Assembly: GCA_017962565.1 (NCBI GenBank)
Contig: JAGCVC010000021.1
Span: 1 to 61,839, forward strand
Reading direction: 5' to 3'
DNA: 61,839 bases
From: Alphaproteobacteria bacterium
GTDB taxonomy: Bacteria > Pseudomonadota > Alphaproteobacteria > CAAHEQ01 > UBA3637
Below the pieces are notes generated by a model. It did not search any database. It was not told the origin of the DNA and saw nothing but the letters and a program-made list of their open reading frames with translations. The translations under genes were made by a program, and so were the position numbers. Shown here in pieces: positions 54,453 through 61,839 of the stretch (position 1 is its first letter; each line of letters opens with the position of its first letter).

Positions 54453-55964
54453 ATGCCAGTCAGACAAACAGCAATGAAAGCAATTGAACAAGGTGTTAAA
54501 AAGACGAATCCTGTTTTACGTACACAGGAAATTTCGGTAATTGAATCCATTACTGCAGGAACAGCAATTGTTTGTGGATTAAGCGGAGCCGAAATGAACG
54601 AAATGTTGCTGTTTAAAGGCAATGTTACAGGTATGGTTCAATCTTTATCCGAAGGGCAAGTCGGTGTTGTTTTTTTGGATAATGCAGATTCTTTGAAAGC
54701 CGGTGATAAAGTGACACGCACGGGACATGTGTTGGATGTTCCTGTTGGTGAATCGCTATTGGGACGGGTAATTGATCCGGTCGGCAAACCTTTGGATAAT
54801 AAAGGTAGTATTTTAACAAAAAAACGCCGTCCGATTGAAGTCGATGCTTACCCGATTATGGACAGAGCGCCGGTTGATACACCACTTCAAACAGGTATTA
54901 AGGCAATTGATTCTTTTACGCCCATCGGACGTGGTCAACGTGAACTGATTTTAGGTGACAGACAAACCGGCAAGACGGCTATTGCTATTGATACGATTAT
55001 CAATCAGAAAGATTCAAATGTCATCAGTATTTATTGCGCTATCGGACAAAGGGCTTCTGCTGTTGCCGGCGTTATTGAAGACTTAAAAAAATATGATGTA
55101 ATGAATAATTGCGTTGTCGTTGCTGCTTTTGCAGATGATGAGGCCGGTTTGCAATATATCGCACCTTACGCAGCAACATCTATTGGTGAATATTTTATGG
55201 AGCAAGGTAAGGATGTTTTGGTCATTTATGATGACTTGACAAATCATGCACGTGCTTATCGACAAATGTCTTTGTTGTTGCGCCGTCCGCCAGGGCGAGA
55301 AGCTTATCCGGGGGATATATTTTATGTCCATTCACGGTTGTTGGAACGTTCAACTCATTTGATATCTAAATTGGGCGGTGGTTCGCTGACTTCTTTACCG
55401 ATTGTATCAACAGAGGCCGGAAATATTTCAGCCTATGTACCGACAAATATTATTTCTATTACAGACGGACAAATTTATTTATCGGCACCTTTGTTCCAAA
55501 AAGGAATTATGCCGGCAATTGATACGGGACGTTCTGTTTCTCGTGTGGGTGGAGATGCACAATTGCCCGCTTATAAATCATTAGTAGGGCCTTTGAAATT
55601 GTTCTATTCACAATTTGAGGAGTTGGAATCTTTTACGCGTTTTGGTACACAAATGGATGCTTCGACTTTGGAACGGTTAAACCGTGGGCGTGCAATTCGT
55701 TTGGTTATGGAACAACGCCAGTTTCAAACGGTCAAAGTTACCGAGCAAATAGCTATTTTCTTGGCGACAATTAACGGATTGTTGGATGGTTTGGATGAAG
55801 AAAAAAATAAACGTGCGCAAAAGATTATATCTCAAGTGATGAAAACAACTTTTGCACGTCAGGAACAAGCCATATTGTCACGTGAAAAATTGGATGAAAA
55901 AACAAAAGAAAATATGATTTCTGAGTTTAAAAAAGCTTTGCAACGTGAAAGGATTTTGCCATAA
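54453..55964 (+). CDS. atpA: N-ATPase F1 subunit alpha
   Basis: 503 residues. Walker A GDRQTGKTAIAIDTI, the conserved IYCAIGQRASAVAGV, VIYDDLTNHARAYRQMSLLLRRPPGREAYPGD in pieces and the catalytic arginine region SRVGGDAQLPAYKSLVGPLKL (VxSxSRVGGxAQ type). The C-terminal helical domain is complete. Follows atpF by 3 bases. Confidence 0.95.
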   Translation: MPVRQTAMKAIEQGVKKTNPVLRTQEISVIESITAGTAIVCGLSGAEMNEMLLFKGNVTGMVQSLSEGQVGVVFLDNADSLKAGDKVTRTGHVLDVPVGESLLGRVIDPVGKPLDNKGSILTKKRRPIEVDAYPIMDRAPVDTPLQTGIKAIDSFTPIGRGQRELILGDRQTGKTAIAIDTIINQKDSNVISIYCAIGQRASAVAGVIEDLKKYDVMNNCVVVAAFADDEAGLQYIAPYAATSIGEYFMEQGKDVLVIYDDLTNHARAYRQMSLLLRRPPGREAYPGDIFYVHSRLLERSTHLISKLGGGSLTSLPIVSTEAGNISAYVPTNIISITDGQIYLSAPLFQKGIMPAIDTGRSVSRVGGDAQLPAYKSLVGPLKLFYSQFEELESFTRFGTQMDASTLERLNRGRAIRLVMEQRQFQTVKVTEQIAIFLATINGLLDGLDEEKNKRAQKIISQVMKTTFARQEQAILSREKLDEKTKENMISEFKKALQRERILP

Positions 55965-56843
55965 ATGTCCAGTTTGGAAACATTGCAAAAAAGAATAAAA
56001 ACGACAACGGATTTGCGTGATATTGTCAGTACAATGAAATCGCTTTCGTCCGTTAGTATTTTGCAATATGATCAAGCTGCAGTATCTTTAAAAGGGTACC
56101 GAAAAAATATTCGAGATGGCTTTCATGCTTTGTTAAAATGCCGTCCGATTCCAATGCAACCAAAACCCAAAAAAGGTAAAACGTTGGCGATTGTTGTTGG
56201 TTCGGATAATGGGCTTGTCGGTCGATTTAATAAAGAAATTTTAGAACGAGCTCAAGAAAGTTTGTTGCAAAAGGGCATCTCAAAGCAAGATACTTTATTT
56301 CTAACAATCGGTAAACGCGTGGCTGTGTTGGCAGAAAATGCAAAAGTGAATTTATTTGCAAAATATGCTATTTCAAATTCAATTAAGTTTGTTAATTCGT
56401 TGGCTGGGACAATTATTATGCGTATTTATGAGGCTATGCAGACTCAAAAAGTGACGCATGTTGAAGTCTTTTATCATAAGCGTGAGCAGGGTACTTCCGT
56501 CAGTATGGAAAAAGTCACGTTATTACCTTTTTCGCAAAAAGCGTATCAAGACTTAAAAAACAAACCATGGAAGACAAACAATGTGCCATTGGTGACATTA
56601 CCAACCGATATCTTAGTCCAAGAATTGATAAAAGAATATTTGATGATAGAAGTTTCATCAGCTTTAACCTATTCTTTGGCAGCAGAGCATCATACCCGTA
56701 TGGTTAATATGCAAAACGCCGAAAAAAATATTGATGAACGATTAGATGCTTTTAACCAGGAATATCAGCAAAAACGTCAAGATTCAATTACCGAAGAATT
56801 GATAGATGTTGTTTCCGGTTCGGAAGCAATCAAGAAAAAGTAA
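55965..56843 (+). CDS. atpG: N-ATPase F1 subunit gamma
   Basis: 292 residues. Central rotor shaft: N-terminal ETLQKRIKTTTDLRDIVSTMKSLSSVSI (in two parts) and C-terminal ALTYSLAAEHHTRMVNMQNAEKNID helix typical of gamma, with ITEELIDVVSGSEA (normally ITxEIxEIVxGAxA). It is the last operon gene and ends 94 bases before the start of the giant protein gene, which has its own promoter. Confidence 0.9.
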   Translation: MSSLETLQKRIKTTTDLRDIVSTMKSLSSVSILQYDQAAVSLKGYRKNIRDGFHALLKCRPIPMQPKPKKGKTLAIVVGSDNGLVGRFNKEILERAQESLLQKGISKQDTLFLTIGKRVAVLAENAKVNLFAKYAISNSIKFVNSLAGTIIMRIYEAMQTQKVTHVEVFYHKREQGTSVSMEKVTLLPFSQKAYQDLKNKPWKTNNVPLVTLPTDILVQELIKEYLMIEVSSALTYSLAAEHHTRMVNMQNAEKNIDERLDAFNQEYQQKRQDSITEELIDVVSGSEAIKKK

Positions 56844-56868
56844 TTATTTCCCAAAATCAAAAAAAAGC

Positions 56869-56897
56869 TTGAAATACTGCCTAACCTGTTGTAAAAT
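56869..56897 (+). promoter_or_regulatory. sigma70 promoter of the giant protein gene
   Basis: TTGAAA (56869-56874), 17-nt spacer, TAAAAT (56892-56897), in the gap after atpG. Start near 56904, leader of about 34 nt with GAGG (56928-56931) 6 nt before the ATG at 56938. No terminator precedes it, so some readthrough from atpG is possible. Confidence 0.65.
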
Positions 56898-56937
56898 GTC
56901 TCGAAAAAGGGTATCCAAACTTTCAAAGAGGTGGAAA

Positions 56938-59900
56938 ATGAAAAAATCAAATTCAGGTCGTTCTATGGTGGAAATACTCGGCGTTTTAGCTATAGTCGGG
57001 GTTTTAAGTATTGCCGGTTTTGCGGGCATAAGAATGCTGTTTGCAAAAAACAAGGCCAATCAAATGTATGATGATTTGCAAAGAAGCGTTTTGACCATTT
57101 CATCACGGCAGGATTTGAAGGATTTAGCTCCTAATGAAAAAATAACACTGGCCGGCGTCAATGAAAATGCTCCGTATAAAATAGAAGCATATCGTATTGA
57201 TGAAAAAGAAAATGGTGGGGCTGTTTTTGTTATAGAAATTTCCAATATTACAAGAAAAGAATGCGTGGATTTGTTACATAAGCCAATAGATACCCCTTTT
57301 CTGTTGCGTATCGGAGATCGAGAGTTTGATCAAGATCATCCGGATTACAGTGTATGTAATGTGTTTAATGATGCAAAAGTGGATTTAGTGGTGTCCAGTG
57401 CTTTTGCGGGAAATACCGAAAACGGTCCGACCGTTGAAGCATTTTATCCGGAATTGCCGGTGATCAGAACTTCGGTGGGTTCAGAAGATTCAAAGGAAGC
57501 AAAAGCAGAACAAAACGAATGCGAAAAACAAGGGGGTACTTGGTCCGTCAGTTTAAAAACATGCTGTACAGGTGGTGTTGCTTATAACGAAAGAGAAGGA
57601 TATTTATGTTGTACAGGCAACAAAAAAAGAAGTGTTGCCGATAAGGGAAGTACTTGTTGTAATGTTGGAGAAACAGCTTTTTCTTTCTTTATTGAAGATA
57701 CAAATTATGAAGGAATAAAATGTTGTGCCGGGGAGGTGTTTGAAGATTATCCGGGGCATAAAAGGTGTTGTGACCATCAGAGAGCACTTTTTAATGATGA
57801 AGAAATTCCTGATACAGACAAAGTTGCTGTTACTAATATTTCATATAAAGAAACTTGTGAAGATGCCGCTTATCAAAAGTGGTGTTGTGCACCGGGATGG
57901 AGTGCTTTTTGTAAAGATGGACGGGGTGGACCGGAATGTTGTAATGGATATGTATTAGAAGTCATGAAAAAAGCCTATTGTTGTCCAAAAGAAAAAATAG
58001 CCATGCCAATTATGTTCGATCCGTTGGAACAATACTGTTGTGAAAAAGATGAAAAAGCTTATTTGACGGATTTTGGACCTTATTGTTGCCATGGAGAACC
58101 GTATCAATCATTGTATGCAGATAAGATTAGTGCAGGTGCGGGGGCAAAATGTTGTGAGAAAGGAAAGGTTTTGGTTGATTTAGCCGGTTATAAGGATAAG
58201 GCCGGAGCCGAAGGATACAAAGCTTGTTGTAAACCGGGACAATACGGATATGTGGATGAAGTTAATAAATTCCAGTTGTGTTGTGATACAGAACCCGTAT
58301 TAGATCCTAAAACCAAAACATATTCTTGTGGTTGCAAAGAAAATGAAGAAGAAAAGTCCGTTTTAGGTGGTAACGAGTCTTCTAAACTTTGTTGTCCAAA
58401 AGGAGAGTTGGCCTATGCATATGGAGTTTTGCAGGGCGCTTCTGAAATGACTTACATAGAAGAACATTGGTTTGGTGAAGATAAAGTATGGAAAGAATAT
58501 GATCAGTCAAAAGTCAGAACTAAAAACAGATGTTGCCCAAAGGATTTGTTAGTGCAGTACGAAAGGGCTGACGGAAAATTCCAATTGGATAGTTATCGTT
58601 GTTGTGACAAAGATGACGAAGAAGTTGTCGAGTTATATAGTGATGAACCGGGGCTCGAATACTGTTGTAAACGCGGCGAAAAGGCATATATCAGAACGTC
58701 AGGTAGCGGTGCGTATCTGAATAAGTATGCGACTTGCTGTGCCGGAGATGTTTACAAAACACGGGAAGGTGATTTAGAAGTTTACAAGTGTTGTGAAGGC
58801 GAATTTTACGAAGGTGAGATTTCTAAAGGTGTTCGTTATGAAGGTTGTTGCAAAGGTGACAAACAAATTGTTGATGTCGCAGGCAGTGATACACTTAAAT
58901 ATTGTTGCAAGAGTGGTGAAAAGGCATACTTGAGGATAAATAAAGGAACCGGAGGCAAATTCCCAGATTGTTGTGATAGTGAGTTAATTTATGATGCAGC
59001 AACAGACACATATACTTGTGGTTGCGAAGAAGGTACAGAACCAACGGATTTGAATTGGTTAGACAGAAAAATCTGTTGTCCGGCGGGGCAAACTGCATAC
59101 AGGGAATTTGTGAAAAATGATGGGGAATCGGGAACTGCTGCGGTGGTTACTAAATGTTGCGCCGGAAAAGCCTATAAAAATGTGCCTCTTTTCTGGAATG
59201 TAGGCGACTGGGGCTGTTGTGATGAAGTAGGTAGTGAACCGGTTAATGTCAAAGGTGGTCGTGGTGAGCAATTATGCTGCCCAACGGGTCAAACGGCATA
59301 TCGTGAAGAAAAATGGGATAAACAGACGGAAAAAACGACGTATACGGATGTTTGCTGTGCAGGTAAAGTTTATGACAGAAATGAAGTCGAAGGACGTAAA
59401 GAGGGTGACCTTTCCGACTATGGTTGTTGTAAAGGAAAGTTATTATATAATGAATCTGATAAATCTTATTCCTGCAATGTTTGTAAAGGGGGAACTCCAT
59501 CGCCTGTTTTGGGAATGCCGACTGCGGAAAAGTTAGAAAATGTTTTGAAAAATATTCCAACAAAGGACGTTAAAAGAGTAGAAAAAAGGGTATCAGATGC
59601 TGTGGAGGTTTCTATGGCTTGTTGCCGCGGAGAGAATTCGACATCTTATTGGGATTGGACGATTTTTGAAAGCTTATACGATCAAGGAAATACTCCTGTA
59701 ATAAAATGTTGTAGGGGTGAGAGCTATATACAAACTTATCTTCCTAAAATTAAATATGATCATCTGTTTGATTTGATAGATAAAAAAGCAGAAAAGGTAA
59801 TTACAGGCTTTAGTGCAAATAGTTATGAAGAAGCACAGACCATTGTCGAAGAAAATATAAAAAGAGGTGTCTATTCTTCGGATGTGTACCTTAGAGAAAC

Positions 59901-61386
59901 AGAAGTATCTTCGGACCGTATTACTGTAACGGGCGAACCTGATTACGACAGGCCATTTGTTGCTTGTTGTGAGAAAGGTAAAGAAATAGTAGATGTTGTT
60001 GGCGGTATAGGTGATGTAAAAGCATGTTGTAAACCGGGACAAACAGCAATTGGGTTACCATTTAACAATAATATGTATTTATTACGTCACGCTCCTTCAA
60101 CTCAATGTTGCAATGGGCCAGTTGCAAAAGGAGAGAAAAATTATAAGTGTTGTGAAAAAGGTGAGATAACTGTTGATGTTAACGGAACGGATTATCAAGC
60201 TTGTTGTCCGGAAGGATCAACGTCTGCAATAGAAAAGGATGGACGTATTGAATGTCGTGCAACAAAAAATACGTGTGCTCTTCCATCCGGAACATGTCCG
60301 GACGGCGGATGTTTAAGCAACGCAGATTGTGATCAAGGAACATTCTGTAAATTGGATACTTACTGCGATGGCGATTGTCCGATAGCTGTTTGCGGATCTG
60401 TTGGAACTGTTGGCTGTGGAACATGTACACCTTTAGAGGATCATTTATCAAATTCGCATAAGTTAATTATTAACGGTAAAGAAATAATTGCATCAAGAAT
60501 GCATCGTATAGGGGAGCGTTTAGAAACGGATTATTTCTCTGCAAATAATTGGTGTGAAGCTCAAGGTTATAAACTTGTTGATACAACTGTATTGGGATGC
60601 GATAAATCAAAATTGCCATTCTGTATTGGATCAAGATCTACTGCAGACAATGTCGCTGGCGGATCTGTAATAGAGGGATTAAAACATTTGATTTACGATT
60701 ACTCTTCAGATACCGGTTGGAATGAAAGAAACGATATGCCATCTGTTCCGGATTACCATTATGATGATGGTAAATATTGGTTGTCAGATGGTAGAGATTG
60801 TTGTTCTATAGAAGGTATTACATTGATACAACGTTCTAAAGCCCGTCATTCTACTGCTACTATCAGTAAAACAGGATATGAAGATGGTGCCGACTTTGGG
60901 TATCCGTTGTGTTGGAAAGAAAGTGCTCTGACGATGCCTTCTAATTGTTGGGTCGCTTCATATGACGGCACTACGATTCAATGTCAAATTTGCAATTATG
61001 GTTATGCTATAACATATGATGAAGATGGTAAAAAGATTTGCAATAAGGCAAAAACTTCCGGAGTTACTCCAGAAAACTGTAAAGAAATGGGGCCATATGG
61101 CTGGTGTCAGATAGGTAATAGTGGCTATGGTATAAGCCACGGATTCCCGCCATATGATCCGGCGGTTTGTGCTTCCTATACTCACGGAGCACCGGACAGT
61201 AATTGCGAAAGTTATACTTACTATTGTGAAGGAAATTATGTTAACAATAAGTGCGATAAAGCAATATGTAGATGCGAAAGCTGTTATGATGGGTATGTTC
61301 TTGCTTCGGATAACGAGGATAGTATTTGTTGTAAGCCTATTGATGAATGTGATAGATATAATATCGATTGTACTTGTGCCGATTAA
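56938..61386 (+). CDS. giant prepilin-headed cysteine-rich protein
   Basis: 1482 residues, no family recognised. It opens with a short charged leader and the type IV prepilin pattern G/RSMVEILGVLAIVG: cleavage expected after Gly7, Glu at mature +5, then a 20-residue hydrophobic helix. A small pilin-like domain follows (to about 180). From about 209 to 1090 come 35 Cys-Cys pairs in loose repeats (e.g. CCPAGQTAYRE, CCAGKVYD, CCKGKLLY). From about 1110 the pattern changes to single cysteines (CPDGGCLSNADCDQGTFC), then a domain with a WCEAQGYKLVD segment near 1203 and a cysteine-rich end. More than 110 cysteines by my count imply an oxidised, exported state. The earlier in-frame start at 56806 lies before the promoter and is rejected. 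Confidence 0.85.
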   Translation: MKKSNSGRSMVEILGVLAIVGVLSIAGFAGIRMLFAKNKANQMYDDLQRSVLTISSRQDLKDLAPNEKITLAGVNENAPYKIEAYRIDEKENGGAVFVIEISNITRKECVDLLHKPIDTPFLLRIGDREFDQDHPDYSVCNVFNDAKVDLVVSSAFAGNTENGPTVEAFYPELPVIRTSVGSEDSKEAKAEQNECEKQGGTWSVSLKTCCTGGVAYNEREGYLCCTGNKKRSVADKGSTCCNVGETAFSFFIEDTNYEGIKCCAGEVFEDYPGHKRCCDHQRALFNDEEIPDTDKVAVTNISYKETCEDAAYQKWCCAPGWSAFCKDGRGGPECCNGYVLEVMKKAYCCPKEKIAMPIMFDPLEQYCCEKDEKAYLTDFGPYCCHGEPYQSLYADKISAGAGAKCCEKGKVLVDLAGYKDKAGAEGYKACCKPGQYGYVDEVNKFQLCCDTEPVLDPKTKTYSCGCKENEEEKSVLGGNESSKLCCPKGELAYAYGVLQGASEMTYIEEHWFGEDKVWKEYDQSKVRTKNRCCPKDLLVQYERADGKFQLDSYRCCDKDDEEVVELYSDEPGLEYCCKRGEKAYIRTSGSGAYLNKYATCCAGDVYKTREGDLEVYKCCEGEFYEGEISKGVRYEGCCKGDKQIVDVAGSDTLKYCCKSGEKAYLRINKGTGGKFPDCCDSELIYDAATDTYTCGCEEGTEPTDLNWLDRKICCPAGQTAYREFVKNDGESGTAAVVTKCCAGKAYKNVPLFWNVGDWGCCDEVGSEPVNVKGGRGEQLCCPTGQTAYREEKWDKQTEKTTYTDVCCAGKVYDRNEVEGRKEGDLSDYGCCKGKLLYNESDKSYSCNVCKGGTPSPVLGMPTAEKLENVLKNIPTKDVKRVEKRVSDAVEVSMACCRGENSTSYWDWTIFESLYDQGNTPVIKCCRGESYIQTYLPKIKYDHLFDLIDKKAEKVITGFSANSYEEAQTIVEENIKRGVYSSDVYLRETEVSSDRITVTGEPDYDRPFVACCEKGKEIVDVVGGIGDVKACCKPGQTAIGLPFNNNMYLLRHAPSTQCCNGPVAKGEKNYKCCEKGEITVDVNGTDYQACCPEGSTSAIEKDGRIECRATKNTCALPSGTCPDGGCLSNADCDQGTFCKLDTYCDGDCPIAVCGSVGTVGCGTCTPLEDHLSNSHKLIINGKEIIASRMHRIGERLETDYFSANNWCEAQGYKLVDTTVLGCDKSKLPFCIGSRSTADNVAGGSVIEGLKHLIYDYSSDTGWNERNDMPSVPDYHYDDGKYWLSDGRDCCSIEGITLIQRSKARHSTATISKTGYEDGADFGYPLCWKESALTMPSNCWVASYDGTTIQCQICNYGYAITYDEDGKKICNKAKTSGVTPENCKEMGPYGWCQIGNSGYGISHGFPPYDPAVCASYTHGAPDSNCESYTYYCEGNYVNNKCDKAICRCESCYDGYVLASDNEDSICCKPIDECDRYNIDCTCAD
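57562..60210 (+). repeat. degenerate Cys-Cys repeat region within the giant protein
   Basis: Residues about 209-1090 show 35 CC doublets, spaced mostly 15-40 residues apart. Larger units recur: CCKPGQYGYVDE...CCDTEPVLDP...YSCGCKENEE...CCPKGELAY near 436-510 and CCKSGEKAYLR...CCDSELIYDA...YTCGCEEGTE...CCPAGQTAY near 655-725. Another alternation is CC-x-x-G-x-x-AY, CCAG-x-(V/A)Y, CC-x-G. The repeats diverge at DNA level, so they are old rather than a recent tandem duplication. Confidence 0.85.
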
Positions 61387-61479
61387 AGCGTATCCTGTCA
61401 CAATTAGTTAGATAGAGTGTCTGGGTGAGAACTTAAATGTATCGGTGATTGAATAAATAAAACCGAAAAGGAATGTTTT

Positions 61480-61504
61480 TTTCAATCTGTTTGAAACTTT
61501 TTTT
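61480..61504 (+). terminator. weak terminator after the giant gene
   Basis: TTTCAA (61480-61485) pairs with TTGAAA (61491-61496), 5-nt loop, followed by C and seven Ts. The stem is short and A/T-rich, about 95 bases after the stop. Confidence 0.5.
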
Positions 61505-61552
61505 AGGAAGATTTCTTTCAATAAAAAAGTTTAACAAATGGTTAAAAATGAA

Positions 61553-61581
61553 TTGACTTTTGATCGCGAATCGGGTATATT
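61553..61581 (+). promoter_or_regulatory. strong sigma70 promoter P1
   Basis: TTGACT (61553-61558), 17-nt spacer, TATATT (61576-61581). Start near 61588; the transcript would pass through the second promoter. Confidence 0.75.
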
Positions 61582-61645
61582 ATCCATATCGACGGCAGAA
61601 GACCGTAGCATTTTAAAAAAAATATAAAAAATTTTAAAAAAGTGC

Positions 61646-61673
61646 TTGACAAACATTTTTGTTTGTGTATAAT
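61646..61673 (+). promoter_or_regulatory. perfect-consensus sigma70 promoter P2
   Basis: TTGACA (61646-61651), 16-nt spacer, TATAAT (61668-61673), preceded by a long A/T-rich tract that could act as an UP element. Both hexamers are perfect. Start near 61680. No gene is seen in the remaining 160 bases. Confidence 0.85.
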
Positions 61674-61737
61674 GCCGTCTTATCGCTTTTCAAAAAAGCA
61701 TTTGTTGTTAGTCTAGTATAATAAAGAAATAGAATAG

Positions 61738-61794
61738 ATGCACGGGCAGTTATTGCTGAGTTAAGAGAAAACGGGCAGTAAGTGTTTTGTGCAT
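61738..61794 (+). repeat. structured leader with 9-nt direct repeat
   Basis: ACGGGCAGT occurs at 61742-61750 and 61771-61779. ATGCAC (61738-61743) can pair with GTGCAT (61789-61794), closing a loop around both. It lies 60 bases downstream of promoter P2, so it would be transcribed. Confidence 0.6.
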
Positions 61795-61839
61795 AGACGG
61801 ATTATGTATAAGAGATTATATATAATGTGTACAAGTTAA

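Larger units (their letters stand above)
61387..61839 (+). other. 453-bp terminal noncoding stretch
   Basis: No credible open reading frame or RNA gene is recognised between the giant gene stop and the window end. It holds a weak terminator, two strong promoters and a structured, directly repeated leader (separate entries). A stable-RNA or other strongly expressed gene may begin just beyond the window. Confidence 0.7.

Noticed and set aside
56806-56937. 44-residue extension of the giant protein overlapping the end of atpG
   Set aside because: It lies before the gene's promoter and ribosome site and would bury the prepilin leader.
60958-61401. 147-residue minus-strand reading frame opposite the end of the giant gene
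   Set aside because: Its Ile/Thr-rich, membrane-like sequence is the expected shadow of the cysteine-rich coding strand, without a ribosome site.

Overview
The window is a low-GC (AT-rich, roughly 35-40% GC by eye), densely coded bacterial chromosome segment using the standard code. A MipZ-type ParA ATPase, a YlxR-L7Ae type protein beside nusA, a DUF1150 gene beside Hsp20, the ftsE-ftsX-DUF218-plsC string and the HX4E form of PlsC all point to an alphaproteobacterium. The low GC content and the prepilin-headed cysteine-rich giant protein suggest an uncultured host- or gut-associated lineage; that last step is inference.

Layout. 1-5 kb (minus strand): a partial tRNA, phosphoglucomutase, MipZ, a periplasmic coiled-coil protein and a PilT/DotB-type secretion ATPase. 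4.6-7 kb: ZnuB-ZnuC and divergent ZnuA, a zinc importer. 7-18 kb: the classical translation/RNA cluster rimP-nusA-ylxR-infB-rbfA-truB-rpsO-pnp, interrupted between rbfA and truB by two membrane-protein genes and preceded by a terminator-like leader hairpin. 17.8-26 kb: typA, dnaA, hsp20-DUF1150, ettA, a secreted protein and hisS. 26-29 kb (minus): ftsE-ftsX-DUF218-plsC. 29-35 kb (plus): a zinc-ribbon protein, a Sel1-like protein, miaB-phoH-ybeY-corC and a transglutaminase-like protein. 35-38.5 kb: rsmD, rluB, tadA, xseA. 38.5-45.8 kb is more accessory: a beta-barrel protein, a PH-domain protein, a coiled-coil membrane protein whose transcript ends in a MazEF-type pair, a kinase-ASCH fusion, an MFS transporter, and an SPFH/NfeD pair. 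45.8-50 kb (minus): fba-tkt and an ankyrin protein. 50-56.8 kb: a complete nine-gene N-ATPase operon (atpDCQRBEFAG). 56.9-61.4 kb: one 1482-residue protein. The last 450 bases hold two strong promoters but no visible gene.

Most striking content. (1) The giant protein begins with a short type IV prepilin leader and hydrophobic helix (cleavage expected after Gly7, Glu at mature +5) and then carries about 35 Cys-Cys motifs in loose repeats and a different cysteine-rich C-terminal module. It has its own promoter. I know no named family with this architecture. (2) The ATP synthase operon is of the laterally mobile N-ATPase type; its c subunit carries carboxylates in both helices together with the Glu-Thr-Thr...Tyr sodium ligands, so sodium coupling is predicted. 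(3) Several leaders look regulatory: an RpoH-like promoter and an alternative SD-masking hairpin before hsp20, an attenuator-like hairpin before rimP-nusA, and a terminator-like hairpin that contains the pgm Shine-Dalgarno sequence.

Limits: everything is read by eye. No homology search, structure prediction or promoter mapping was run. Family names rest on motifs and gene order; promoters and hairpins are sequence matches, not measured sites.
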